15,703 nt of DNA from Chitinivibrionales bacterium (lineage in GTDB: Bacteria > Fibrobacterota > Chitinivibrionia > Chitinivibrionales > WJMI01): NCBI GenBank assembly GCA_014729595.1, contig WJJU01000844.1, positions 1-15,703 on the forward strand, written 5' to 3'. Positions within the stretch are counted from its first letter, which is position 1. Each line of letters opens with the position of its first letter. The notes beneath the pieces are model-generated. The model saw only the letters and a program-made list of their open reading frames with translations. It ran no database searches and was not told the DNA's origin. Positions 1 through 7,104 of this stretch are shown one piece after another. The translations under genes were made by a program, and so were the position numbers.

Positions 1-7
1 CGGCACA

Positions 8-613
8 TCATAGCATGGGTTCGCTCATCAAATCCTTGAGGATACCACGCATTTCACTTCGTGCGTGAAAAAGACGCGACTTAACTGTCCCAACCGGTTT
101 TTTCACGACCCGAGCGATCTCTTCCATGGTTCGCCCCTCAATATCATGCAATATCAGCACGAGCCGTTTTTTCTCGTTCAACTTAAGAAGCGCTTCGCCG
201 ATACGCCCGCGGACATAACGACGCGCAAACACCCTGTCGCCGTCCGTAGCATTATCACGATGCGCTTCCTGCCCCTCAATGACCTCGTATGGAACAAATA
301 CACGCCCCCGCCGTCGCGTTTTTTTAAGGTAGGTGAAACACACATTGGCGGCTATGCTGTAAAGCCAAGTACTAAGTCGTGATTCTCCTCTGAATCGTTT
401 CAGTGACTTGAAGAGTTCAATGTAAATATCGTGAATGATGTCATCCATATCGGCAACCGGCCCTACGAACCGATAGGCGAATCGATGAATCATATCACGA
501 TATCGATGGAACAGCTCCGTGCGCGCATCCCGATCGCCCGCAACACACGCCCTAATAAGCGAATGCTCGTCCCTCCCGTTTAGTAAGTATTCTTTATCCA
601 CTGAAGCGTTCAA
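8..613 (-). CDS. ECF-family RNA polymerase sigma factor (sigma-70 family)
   Basis: A 201-residue protein that would direct RNA polymerase to a dedicated promoter set. Region 2 spans about residues 30-100: the LFHRYRDMIHRFAYRF helix, then DMDDIIHDIYIELFKSLKRF, then STWLYSIAANVCFTYLKK, the usual ECF region 2.2-2.4 signature. Region 4 spans about 138-190 and ends in the helix-turn-helix TMEEIARVVKKPVGTVKSRLFHAR. There is no region 1 or 3, as expected for ECF. The start is a TTG at 613 with a weak GGCGGA-like site upstream; a GTG four codons later is the alternative. The frame opens just after the DAHP synthase stop (21-nt gap), so the two are probably cotranscribed. The stop overlaps an ATGATG that could start another gene off the left edge. 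An ECF sigma factor often has an anti-sigma gene next to it, and that spot lies outside the window. The family call is firm; the regulon is unknown. Confidence 0.93.
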   Translation of the reverse strand: MNASVDKEYLLNGRDEHSLIRACVAGDRDARTELFHRYRDMIHRFAYRFVGPVADMDDIIHDIYIELFKSLKRFRGESRLSTWLYSIAANVCFTYLKKTRRRGRVFVPYEVIEGQEAHRDNATDGDRVFARRYVRGRIGEALLKLNEKKRLVLILHDIEGRTMEEIARVVKKPVGTVKSRLFHARSEMRGILKDLMSEPML

Positions 614-634
614 AAAGAATTCATCCGCCGTAAA

Positions 635-1726
635 TTACTCGTCATACACCAACGATCGGATTTTTTCCGCCTGAGCCTTTATCCGCGCCAGTTCGTCGTG
701 CGTAACGCATTGTTCCCCGTCGCACATGGCCTCCGCGGGATTATTATGCGTTTCGATTAGAAGACCGTCGGCGCCGGCGGCCACCGCCGCAAGACTCGCG
801 GCGCGAACCCTGCTTCGATAGCCGGTTGAGTGCGAAGGATCGAATATCACCGGCAGATTCGACTCCTGCTTCAGTACCGCGATCGCTCCAATGTCGGGAG
901 TGAAACGTTGAAACCGATCATCTTCAAAGGTGCGTATGCCCCGCAGGCATAGCATGACGTTCGGGTTGCCGTTGGCGACAATGTATTCCGCGGCAAGAAG
1001 AAAATCTTTCAGTGTCGACGAGTCTCCGCGTTTGAGCAATATCGGTGTCTTCGATTGTTTCGTGAGAATGCCCAATTCCTGCAAGAAACCGTATGATTTC
1101 ATATTGCGGGCTCCCACCTGAATAATGTCGGCGTAGCTGATAACGTTTTCTAAAACGTTGTTGCGCTCGAGATTCCCGTCTTCGCACATGTGCCGATGAA
1201 GCCCGGTGGCTTCAGTGACTATCTTCAAGCCGTAGTGCTCACGAACTTGTGCAAGCAGTTCCAAGCCCCTGAGCCCCATCCCCTGAAAACTGTACGGCGA
1301 CGTTCGTGGCTTATAAGCACCGCCCCGCATGATCGGTACACCCATCCCGGCAACATATTCCGCAATGCTCATCACCTGCTCCGAGGACTCCAACGAACAA
1401 GGACCGGCCATTATCGTCAGTTCCCTTCCCCCTATCACGGTTTCACCGACCTTGACAACTTTCGTCCCCTTCACCAACGTTTTAGAGTCATGCGCAAACT
1501 CCCGCGAGACCATTTTATAGGGCTTGCTAATACGAATAACCTTGTCGACACCGTCACATTCGGCGAAATAGCTTTCCTCGACGCCGCTGAGATCTCCCAG
1601 AACCCCGATAACGTCGATACCCGTCGAACCATGAATTATCTGATATTCAAACCCTCGTGCCTCAACGCGTTTCAGGAGTGCGTTTTCCTGCTCCGGGGTC
1701 GCATCTTTGGCCATGTGAATTATCAT
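635..1726 (-). CDS. aroF: 3-deoxy-7-phosphoheptulonate (DAHP) synthase, type I-beta with N-terminal ferredoxin-like domain
   Basis: Condenses phosphoenolpyruvate and erythrose-4-phosphate to DAHP, the first step of aromatic amino acid synthesis, in the cytoplasm. The 363-residue protein has an N-terminal ferredoxin-like (FL/ACT-like) regulatory domain at about 1-70, then the TIM barrel. Visible motifs are IMAGPC (metal ligand C110), KPRTSPYSFQG (139-149), ADIIQVGARN, LLKRG, RGIRTFE, FDPSHS (H299), IETH (E325) and CDGEQ (D336); the four metal ligands known from the Thermotoga enzyme are all present. The start is the ATG at 1726, because GAGAGG lies 7 nt upstream and the protein then begins MIIHMAKDAT, as homologues do; the frame stays open 29 codons further but that extension looks non-coding. 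About 13 extra residues (roughly 175-190) sit in a barrel loop relative to the Thermotoga enzyme. The FL domain suggests feedback control by an aromatic amino acid; which one cannot be told. Confidence 0.97.
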   Translation of the reverse strand: MIIHMAKDATPEQENALLKRVEARGFEYQIIHGSTGIDVIGVLGDLSGVEESYFAECDGVDKVIRISKPYKMVSREFAHDSKTLVKGTKVVKVGETVIGGRELTIMAGPCSLESSEQVMSIAEYVAGMGVPIMRGGAYKPRTSPYSFQGMGLRGLELLAQVREHYGLKIVTEATGLHRHMCEDGNLERNNVLENVISYADIIQVGARNMKSYGFLQELGILTKQSKTPILLKRGDSSTLKDFLLAAEYIVANGNPNVMLCLRGIRTFEDDRFQRFTPDIGAIAVLKQESNLPVIFDPSHSTGYRSRVRAASLAAVAAGADGLLIETHNNPAEAMCDGEQCVTHDELARIKAQAEKIRSLVYDE

Positions 1727-1733
1727 TTCTTTG

Positions 1734-1739
1734 CCTCTC
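1734..1739 (-). promoter_or_regulatory. ribosome binding site of DAHP synthase
   Basis: GAGAGG on the minus strand, 7 nt before the ATG at 1726. It decides the start against two in-frame upstream ATG codons (1813 and 1810) whose extension has no family similarity. Confidence 0.7.
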
Positions 1740-2128
1740 TTATGTGGAATGCGAACCATAAATAATCTCGCAAAATACATTGGGACGCGGCGGAATCCTG
1801 GAGCCGCCATCATTATGAGCCGCTACTCAGGCCAACCGCGACGAGTCTTCCGTTTCGTTGCGCCTCCTCATCTTATCGCCGAGAATATGCCTCGTCGTCC
1901 CGCCTTAAATCCTTGCTTTCTCGCTCGGTCTTCCCCGACGTGGCTCATTCTGAAAACGGCTTTTACTCTAAAGAGCCCTAATCATTAAAGTATTACTCCG
2001 CGCGAACTACGCGCGAATTTCGACGAAACCGCCCTCTTTGTACTACCAAAACGCTTCGCGGCACCTTCGCGGTCGCCCCGGCACTTCGAATGCCGCCGTC
2101 CCTCCCGAGAACCGATGTTACAGGAATG
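1740..2128. other. divergent intergenic region, no gene recognised
   Basis: No convincing coding sequence; open frames here lack ribosome sites and protein-like composition. It must hold the promoter of the minus-strand DAHP synthase/sigma operon, but I could not fix it. Two short inverted repeats are visible: CGCGCG-AACTA-CGCGCG at 1999-2015 and CGGCA-CTTCGAA-TGCCG at about 2080-2097. On the plus strand a weak promoter-like pair is TTTACT (1962-1967) and TAAAGT (1986-1991), 18 nt apart. Together with the terminator-like hairpin that follows, this could mark a short untranslated RNA. Confidence 0.4.
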
Positions 2129-2156
2129 CCCCAACGGGCGGTTCGGGGAATTTTTT
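2129..2156 (+). terminator. rho-independent terminator-like hairpin with T6 tract
   Basis: CCCC-AAC (2129-2135) can pair with GTT-c-GGGG (2141-2148) with one bulged C, over a 5-nt GGGCG loop. AA and six T residues (2151-2156) follow. There is no plus-strand gene just upstream that needs ending, so it may terminate a small RNA or act as a premature terminator in the leader of the gene at 2244. Confidence 0.4.
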
Positions 2157-2197
2157 AACGCATAACAAAGTGTTTTCCGTTTAAAACAGGAACCAAG

Positions 2198-2203
2198 TAT
2201 ATT
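2198..2203 (+). promoter_or_regulatory. candidate -10 box (TATATT) for the YkgJ-type gene
   Basis: TATATT lies 40 nt before the chosen ATG at 2244. The -35 side is poor (TTTCCG at 18-nt spacing), so this is weak. If real, it rules out the in-frame TTG at 2202 as start, since that would lie upstream of the transcript. Confidence 0.25.
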
Positions 2204-2243
2204 GAATAGGGGCCGTTCGCGCACAAAGGATACGCCGACCGCT

Positions 2244-3029
2244 ATGGATCAAACGCTTCACCAAAAAATCCAAACGCTCTACGCCGGGTTACCCGAAGTA
2301 GCCTGCCAATGCTGTGGTCTATGCTGCGTTTCACCCACCTGCACGCTCGCTGAATTTATCTATCTATTCGACCACGCCCGCCGATTTCTCGCCCCGTCGG
2401 ATCTTCGCGCGTTGCTTGCCACTCCCCCGCAACTTCATCCCGATTATGAGGGCAACAGTCGCTGCCCGTTTCTTCGCGATAACCGATGCGGCATACACGC
2501 AGGAAGAACCGGGGCCTGTCGCCTGTTCGGCATCCCTTCGCTTGCACACCTCCGGATCGACGGGATGGAACAGTGCAAAAACACCGTCCAGGTCACAAAA
2601 GGACAGAGCAATATCGAATATATCGAGCAATGGCTCAATCGACTGGTACGGGTCAACGAAGAACTGCACCCATTCGGCGTGGAGCCCTATTTCCTCCGCG
2701 GCCTGAATATCCACTGCTGGCTGGACATCTATTTTGACGAACTCTTCGACTTCGATATTTTCGGCGATATTCGCAGACTCTTGCACGCCAACCTCGATCT
2801 CGCAATTCCGGCCCCGTACTACACGCCGTCAACAAATCTGAGAGAAAAAGTAGATAAAATAGGCATACTGCCTAGTTTCGTGGGGTGCGGAGACCGAATG
2901 GGGGTACACAAGCTGCTTGTCTCGATCCGCGACGACTACCCGCTTACAGGGACCTATTTCTACGAAGAAGTCGAAAAGATGCTTGAAATCATCGATGCTC
3001 ACGGGCCGGAGCACATAGCTCCCTCCTGA
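2244..3029 (+). CDS. YkgJ-type CxxCxxCC cysteine-cluster (putative zinc/iron-binding) protein
   Basis: A 261-residue cytoplasmic protein with the CxxCxxCC-family cysteine cluster. The N-terminus reads CQCCGLCC with a further Cys five residues on (C21, C23, C24, C27, C28, C33). CPFLRDNRCGIH (C74, C82), GACRLFGIP (C92) and C111 follow. This spacing is that of the family annotated as zinc- or iron-chelating; its biochemical role is not established. The C-terminal 140 residues (FDELFDFDIFGDIRR and onward) are not recognised and make the protein longer than minimal members. There is no signal peptide or membrane segment. ATG at 2244 is preferred over the in-frame TTG at 2202, because AAAGGA at 2225-2230 lies between them and the protein then starts a few residues before the family block. 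The ribosome site is rather far (13 nt), so the start is moderately certain. Its neighbours give no functional hint. Confidence 0.85.
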   Translation: MDQTLHQKIQTLYAGLPEVACQCCGLCCVSPTCTLAEFIYLFDHARRFLAPSDLRALLATPPQLHPDYEGNSRCPFLRDNRCGIHAGRTGACRLFGIPSLAHLRIDGMEQCKNTVQVTKGQSNIEYIEQWLNRLVRVNEELHPFGVEPYFLRGLNIHCWLDIYFDELFDFDIFGDIRRLLHANLDLAIPAPYYTPSTNLREKVDKIGILPSFVGCGDRMGVHKLLVSIRDDYPLTGTYFYEEVEKMLEIIDAHGPEHIAPS

Positions 3030-3465
3030 CAGACTACACGGTTTTGTTTAAAACAGCCGATAAGGCGCGCCGAGCCCCGAATGACGGGCATTTCGGAAGC
3101 CATCGGGAAGGCGGCGTGACCAATAGCGGATAAAAGATCGCCCTCCCCATACCGCCGGCACCACCTTGTTCCGCGATAAATTGTTTCACGGCGACGGCGC
3201 CGGGCGACATAAAGGCAAAAATATCAATGCACTAGGCCGGCCCGATGTTATATTCTACCTGAACTTGGGGATTTTAAGTACCGACGAGTTCGGCTTCCCG
3301 GATTCTTTTTGACGTCCGCCCAACGATATCACACACGAAAAAGCATAAATCGCGTCTATGGCGCCAACATGAAACGGCGAAAAACGCAACGGAGCCGCAA
3401 AAGAACATATTTCGTACCCCTCGGAACGAGCCTGAATTGCGACCGTATTCTTTTCTGGAGGCGGG
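3030..3465. other. intergenic region between the YkgJ-type gene and the lipoprotein gene
   Basis: No gene supported in 436 nt. An 11-mer, GTTTAAAACAG, at 3046-3056 repeats the one at 2179-2189, so it occurs on both sides of the YkgJ-type gene; it lies in an AT-rich inverted repeat (TGTTT-A-AAACA, flanked by CGG and CCG) just after the stop and could be part of a weak terminator. TATATT at 3249-3254 could be a -10 box for the lipoprotein gene, but no good -35 accompanies it. GGAGG at 3457-3461 is the ribosome site of the next gene. Confidence 0.4.
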
Positions 3466-6400
3466 ATGACAAAACATAATAGACTATACGCCGCGGCGGC
3501 CTGTTTTGCCGTATGCATTTTCTGTCTAATCGGTTTTATGACCTGCGTCCCCAACACGTTGGATCCGGTACCGCTAAGCGAAGATTATCCGGACGAGGGT
3601 TATCGTTTTTCGCTGTCGACGGAATCTTTGCCCGACACTCTTTACACATTGAAAACATATACGATTCCTTGGAGAGAACGCGGCGCGGATCGCCACTGGA
3701 CTTTCAGAGCGTTTCCGGGTTCGCACGGGGTGTTGGACTCCGAATGGTTGCACCATCCCGCAAACGAACGCGATTCTACTCTTCGCTTATATTTTATCAA
3801 GCAATACGAAGGGCCCGTCAGAATCGAAGGCGTCATGAAAAACCTCAAGCCCTCCAATGATACTACCCTTTATGTAAAGGTTTTAGACCGCTTTACCCCC
3901 AAGGTCGACTCCACTACCTTGGGCGGTGGTCTCGACGTACGCATCACAATGGCAACTACCCCCCCATTCGCTTCGGACACGCAGCTTTCCGTTTTTTGGT
4001 TTACCGAAACGACACGGAGCGACACGCTGCTCCTTACGGAAGCGTTTACCTATGCGGCCGATGAACACGAAGATTTTTTTGTCGGCGCCGGAATAATTGA
4101 CATTAGAGGCAACGAACTTCTCACGGACACCTTACATCTGAATGTCAGACCAATCCCAACTCCCGAAGTCGAGCTTGCGCGCAAAAAAATCACCGTAGTG
4201 GTTGACGAACCCTGCACACTCACCGTTACGACGCGTCATACTGACTCGCTTCGTTGGCAAAGCGCTCCTGTGGGAGTCGACACGGTTACAACCGACACGT
4301 TCTTCACCTTCGATCGCCCCCTCCCGCTTGTCGATACAATAGTCGTGACCGCACTAAACCGTTTCGGGATTGCGGGATCCGCGGATACCGCCGTAATCAC
4401 AATTGCGGAAAAGAGGACCTATGACAACCAAGCCCCGATAGTAAGAAACCTTTTTCCCGACACCGTTTGGTACAATACCGATACGCTCTTTACCACTTTT
4501 GCCGAAGACAACATCGTCGTGGCTTGGTATGCGATCTCCCATGATGGTGAAACATTCGGCGCTTGGAGCCCGGATTCGACATTCGAACATTCTTTCACCG
4601 ACACCGGCCGACAATACGTGTATCTGAAGGCGAAGGACTTCGCGGGCAATGTATCCGAGACGGTCATGGATTCGGTTTTTGTAAAAGCGGGACCGCCTAC
4701 CGTCGAAAGCGTTACCATAGAAACGGCCCCGGATTCGATTTTTATCCTCGACAACGTCTCATTTGTGGTGAGCGCAGCCGACGTCAATGGTGTCGTGCAT
4801 AAGATTTATGTGAGTTGGGACGGTGACGACGAAGCCGACGATTCAATCGAGGCCGGCACCGCATCGATAACGCACACATTTACCCGGTCATTTGCGGTCG
4901 TCGATACGGGAGAACGGGATATTCGTTTCTGGGTGGTTGACGATGACGGGTTCGTTTCACCGGATACCGTCATGGAAGTGCGAATAGGATTCGGTAAGCC
5001 CGCGGCGACCATATCGCTCCCCGACTCGGTCTATACCCATGAGACGCTCGCCTGCACCGTCGCGGCTTCGGACTCCAACGGAACAATTTCCTTATACGCC
5101 GTATCGTGGAATATCGGTCAGGCGTTTGACAACTCTGCGGAAAGCAATGTATTCACGCACACCTTCACCTCTCCGGGGCTCAAGCGGTGCCGTGTTTACG
5201 TTCTTGATGATGACGGGATTTCGAGCGATACGATTAGCCATAACCTGTATGCGAAATCCAGTAAACCGTATTTCACAAGCATAGCCGTGAATCCACCCGC
5301 CAATGAGCTGTTCGTGCGCGATACGGTACAATACACGGTGACGGGCGCGGATGAGAACGGGACAATCGAGTCGGTCATGGTATCCTGGGACGGTGACGTG
5401 ATATTTGAAAGAGAAGCTCAAGCAGCCGGCGGTGGCGCCGAATTCGCCCATGCGTTTGCCGTCGAAGACACCGGGACACGGCACATACGGTTTAGAACGG
5501 TCGATTCGGACGGATTGACCAAAGACAGCATATTTTCGGTGACGGTCTTGGCGGGCTCGCCGGCGATAAACGACTTAGCACCCCGGACTGTCTGGGTCAA
5601 CGATGATACGACGTTCACGATAACGGTCGACGATCCCAACGGCACGGTTGACACACTGCTGGTCGACTGGAACGACGATACCGGTCAGGATACGATCGAG
5701 TTGACGGAGTCCGCCGGCACCGGTGCGATTGACCATCAATTTCGGGTAGCGGTGACGCAAAACTATACCGTGCGCATTACCGCCGTCGACGACGACGGAG
5801 TACGGACGTCGAAGAGCTTCCCGGTTCTTGTCAAAGAGGGCGCGCCGCGTGTGTGGGTGGATACCGACACCCTGTTTGTTCGGTGCAACGCGGAAGGCGG
5901 CGCGATCGATGTTGCGGTCAACGGTTTCGATACAAACGGGGTGGTCGGATCTTACTATTTCGCTACTTCCGAACCGTTCGGTATCGATGAAGCCGTTCGG
6001 GAGAATGACAGTATTTACACGTACGACGTAGCGGCCGAACACGTGAATACCGCTGTAAAGATGGTGGTTTATGCGAAAGACGACGACGGCATCGTCGCCG
6101 CGGACACGTTTCTGGTGTATCCGGACGGTCCACCGCCGGCGCCGACACAGTTTAACGGCTTTAATCCAGTGTCCGATTCAATAGTGCTAAAATGGGGGAA
6201 AAAACTCGATGCTCATGATGGGCTCGAAACGAAGGTGCAGATTGTTTACTGTTACGGCGACGGCTGTACGCCTACCTACTTTTTATTCGCCCCCGGCGAA
6301 GAGCCGACGGTCGCCGAGATCGAAGAGCGCTGGCCGAATGCAAATAATGAAAACCATAATGCCGTCAAATTCCGAAAGGATCCCGCGATAGCCGCGGGTA

Positions 6401-6492
6401 CCTGGGGCAGTTGGCGAGTGATTTTGATCGACGCACGCGGAAGTAGAACGGATTGCGATGAAGGATGCCCGGCCACCTTCGAAGCACCGTAG
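3466..6492 (+). CDS. large surface lipoprotein with tandem PKD/Ig-like repeats
   Basis: A 1008-residue secreted protein. The N-terminus has a short basic stretch, a hydrophobic core (about 8-26) and a Cys at 27 preceded by GFMT, which is a poor lipobox but is followed by a typical VPNTLDP linker. Lipidation is therefore likely but not certain. After a beta-rich N-terminal part (30-320), about six Ig/PKD-like units follow: roughly 322-407, 410-508, 510-598, 600-696, 697-790 and 792-885. Recurrent signatures are D-x-N-G-x-(V/I), VSWDGD or VDWNDD, H-x-F, and (V/D)-D-D-D-G near each unit's end. A distinct C-terminal domain (890-1008) contains VLKWGKK and two Cys pairs. Such repeats usually act as spacers or in binding polysaccharide or protein; no catalytic site is visible. 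The start is ATG with GGAGG 4 nt upstream. It stands alone between long gaps. Its substrate and partner are unknown. Confidence 0.88.
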   Translation: MTKHNRLYAAAACFAVCIFCLIGFMTCVPNTLDPVPLSEDYPDEGYRFSLSTESLPDTLYTLKTYTIPWRERGADRHWTFRAFPGSHGVLDSEWLHHPANERDSTLRLYFIKQYEGPVRIEGVMKNLKPSNDTTLYVKVLDRFTPKVDSTTLGGGLDVRITMATTPPFASDTQLSVFWFTETTRSDTLLLTEAFTYAADEHEDFFVGAGIIDIRGNELLTDTLHLNVRPIPTPEVELARKKITVVVDEPCTLTVTTRHTDSLRWQSAPVGVDTVTTDTFFTFDRPLPLVDTIVVTALNRFGIAGSADTAVITIAEKRTYDNQAPIVRNLFPDTVWYNTDTLFTTFAEDNIVVAWYAISHDGETFGAWSPDSTFEHSFTDTGRQYVYLKAKDFAGNVSETVMDSVFVKAGPPTVESVTIETAPDSIFILDNVSFVVSAADVNGVVHKIYVSWDGDDEADDSIEAGTASITHTFTRSFAVVDTGERDIRFWVVDDDGFVSPDTVMEVRIGFGKPAATISLPDSVYTHETLACTVAASDSNGTISLYAVSWNIGQAFDNSAESNVFTHTFTSPGLKRCRVYVLDDDGISSDTISHNLYAKSSKPYFTSIAVNPPANELFVRDTVQYTVTGADENGTIESVMVSWDGDVIFEREAQAAGGGAEFAHAFAVEDTGTRHIRFRTVDSDGLTKDSIFSVTVLAGSPAINDLAPRTVWVNDDTTFTITVDDPNGTVDTLLVDWNDDTGQDTIELTESAGTGAIDHQFRVAVTQNYTVRITAVDDDGVRTSKSFPVLVKEGAPRVWVDTDTLFVRCNAEGGAIDVAVNGFDTNGVVGSYYFATSEPFGIDEAVRENDSIYTYDVAAEHVNTAVKMVVYAKDDDGIVAADTFLVYPDGPPPAPTQFNGFNPVSDSIVLKWGKKLDAHDGLETKVQIVYCYGDGCTPTYFLFAPGEEPTVAEIEERWPNANNENHNAVKFRKDPAIAAGTWGSWRVILIDARGSRTDCDEGCPATFEAP

Positions 6493-6496
6493 GAAG

Positions 6497-6517
6497 AATA
6501 ATGCCGGCATCATTATT
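6497..6517 (+). terminator. candidate hairpin after the lipoprotein gene
   Basis: AATAATG-CCGG-CATCATTATT can fold on the perfect core ATGCCGGCAT (6501-6510) with one bulge, starting 5 nt after the stop codon. There is no clear T tract, so it may be a transcript-end structure rather than a classical terminator. Confidence 0.35.
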
Positions 6518-7010
6518 ACCCGCATTGCAGGATAGGCGGGATTGAGAACGAGCAAAGCAAGGCAAGCCTGTTATCGAATAAGTCGCGGTGCATGCAAGAA
6601 AAAAAAGGGAACCAAATCACCCATCCCTACGCAACGCATATCTCCGTTTTGTCTTAAATGCCTCAAGAAACCGTGTAAACAATTGGTGCCCGGCCCTCCA
6701 CCTTACAAGCGCACAACGCTGCCGGTGGTCTCGGGGTTGGAGACGCCGCCGCCCCCTCCGGCATGTAAAAAAAGCCGGTGATCGACAAGACCTCGTGGGG
6801 GCCGAACACACATTGGTATGCGCCGTAACGACGTCCGATTAAACCGACCCCAAAGCCCAAGCCGCTGCTTACCAACCTTCGATGGCGCCATGCGGATGAG
6901 AATCGGGCGTGATAATCGCCGGATCGTGTCAGGGATGGGGATGAAATAGATATTTGGGTGGACATTGAAAATCTCATTGATTACGAGTCGACAGACTACT
7001 GGATTTTTGT
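6518..7010. other. gene-free convergent region
   Basis: About 490 nt between the plus-strand lipoprotein gene and the minus-strand activator gene. I see no gene. An A-rich tract (around 6600) and a CCGGC-11 nt-GCCGG inverted repeat with an internal A7 run (6758-6778) are the only visible structures. The longest open frame (minus strand, 7086-6703) has no ribosome site or recognisable family. The region may be degraded DNA linked to the repeats on its right edge. Confidence 0.4.
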
Positions 7011-7060
7011 CGTAAGTCATTGGGACATAGCGACTTAACTTGGTCCGACCCTGTTTTCTG
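7011..7060. repeat. direct repeat, copy 1
   Basis: This 50-bp unit matches 7115-7164 at a constant offset of 104, with 42 of 50 positions identical. The last 26 bp (7035-7060, beginning TTAACTTGGTCCGACC) are a perfect match. The core contains GGTC-C-GACC. Similarity stops abruptly at 7061. This copy lies in non-coding DNA. Confidence 0.85.
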
Positions 7061-7104
7061 ACAAAAGCGCCTCCCGGACCTACCAATCCATCGATTTTGG
7101 TCCC

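Noticed and set aside
1855..1885. FliA (sigma-28)-like -10 (GGCGATAA) on the minus strand before DAHP synthase
   Set aside because: No TAAA -35 element at the required spacing of about 15 nt, and the gene is not flagellar.
2202..2243. TTG start giving 14 more residues to the YkgJ-type protein
   Set aside because: The TTG overlaps a candidate -10 box, has no ribosome site, and the added residues do not resemble the family.
3255..3557. 100-codon minus-strand open frame overlapping the lipoprotein start
   Set aside because: It overlaps the signal sequence of a well-supported gene and has no family similarity.
6758..6778. CCGGC-11 nt-GCCGG as terminator of the activator gene
   Set aside because: The T run lies in the loop on the minus strand, not after the stem, and the site is over 300 nt past the stop codon.
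6703..7086. 127-codon minus-strand open frame downstream of the activator, possible transposase remnant
   Set aside because: Its composition is not protein-like (Gly/Arg runs), it has no recognisable catalytic motif and no ribosome site. It reads through repeat copy 1 in a different frame from copy 2.
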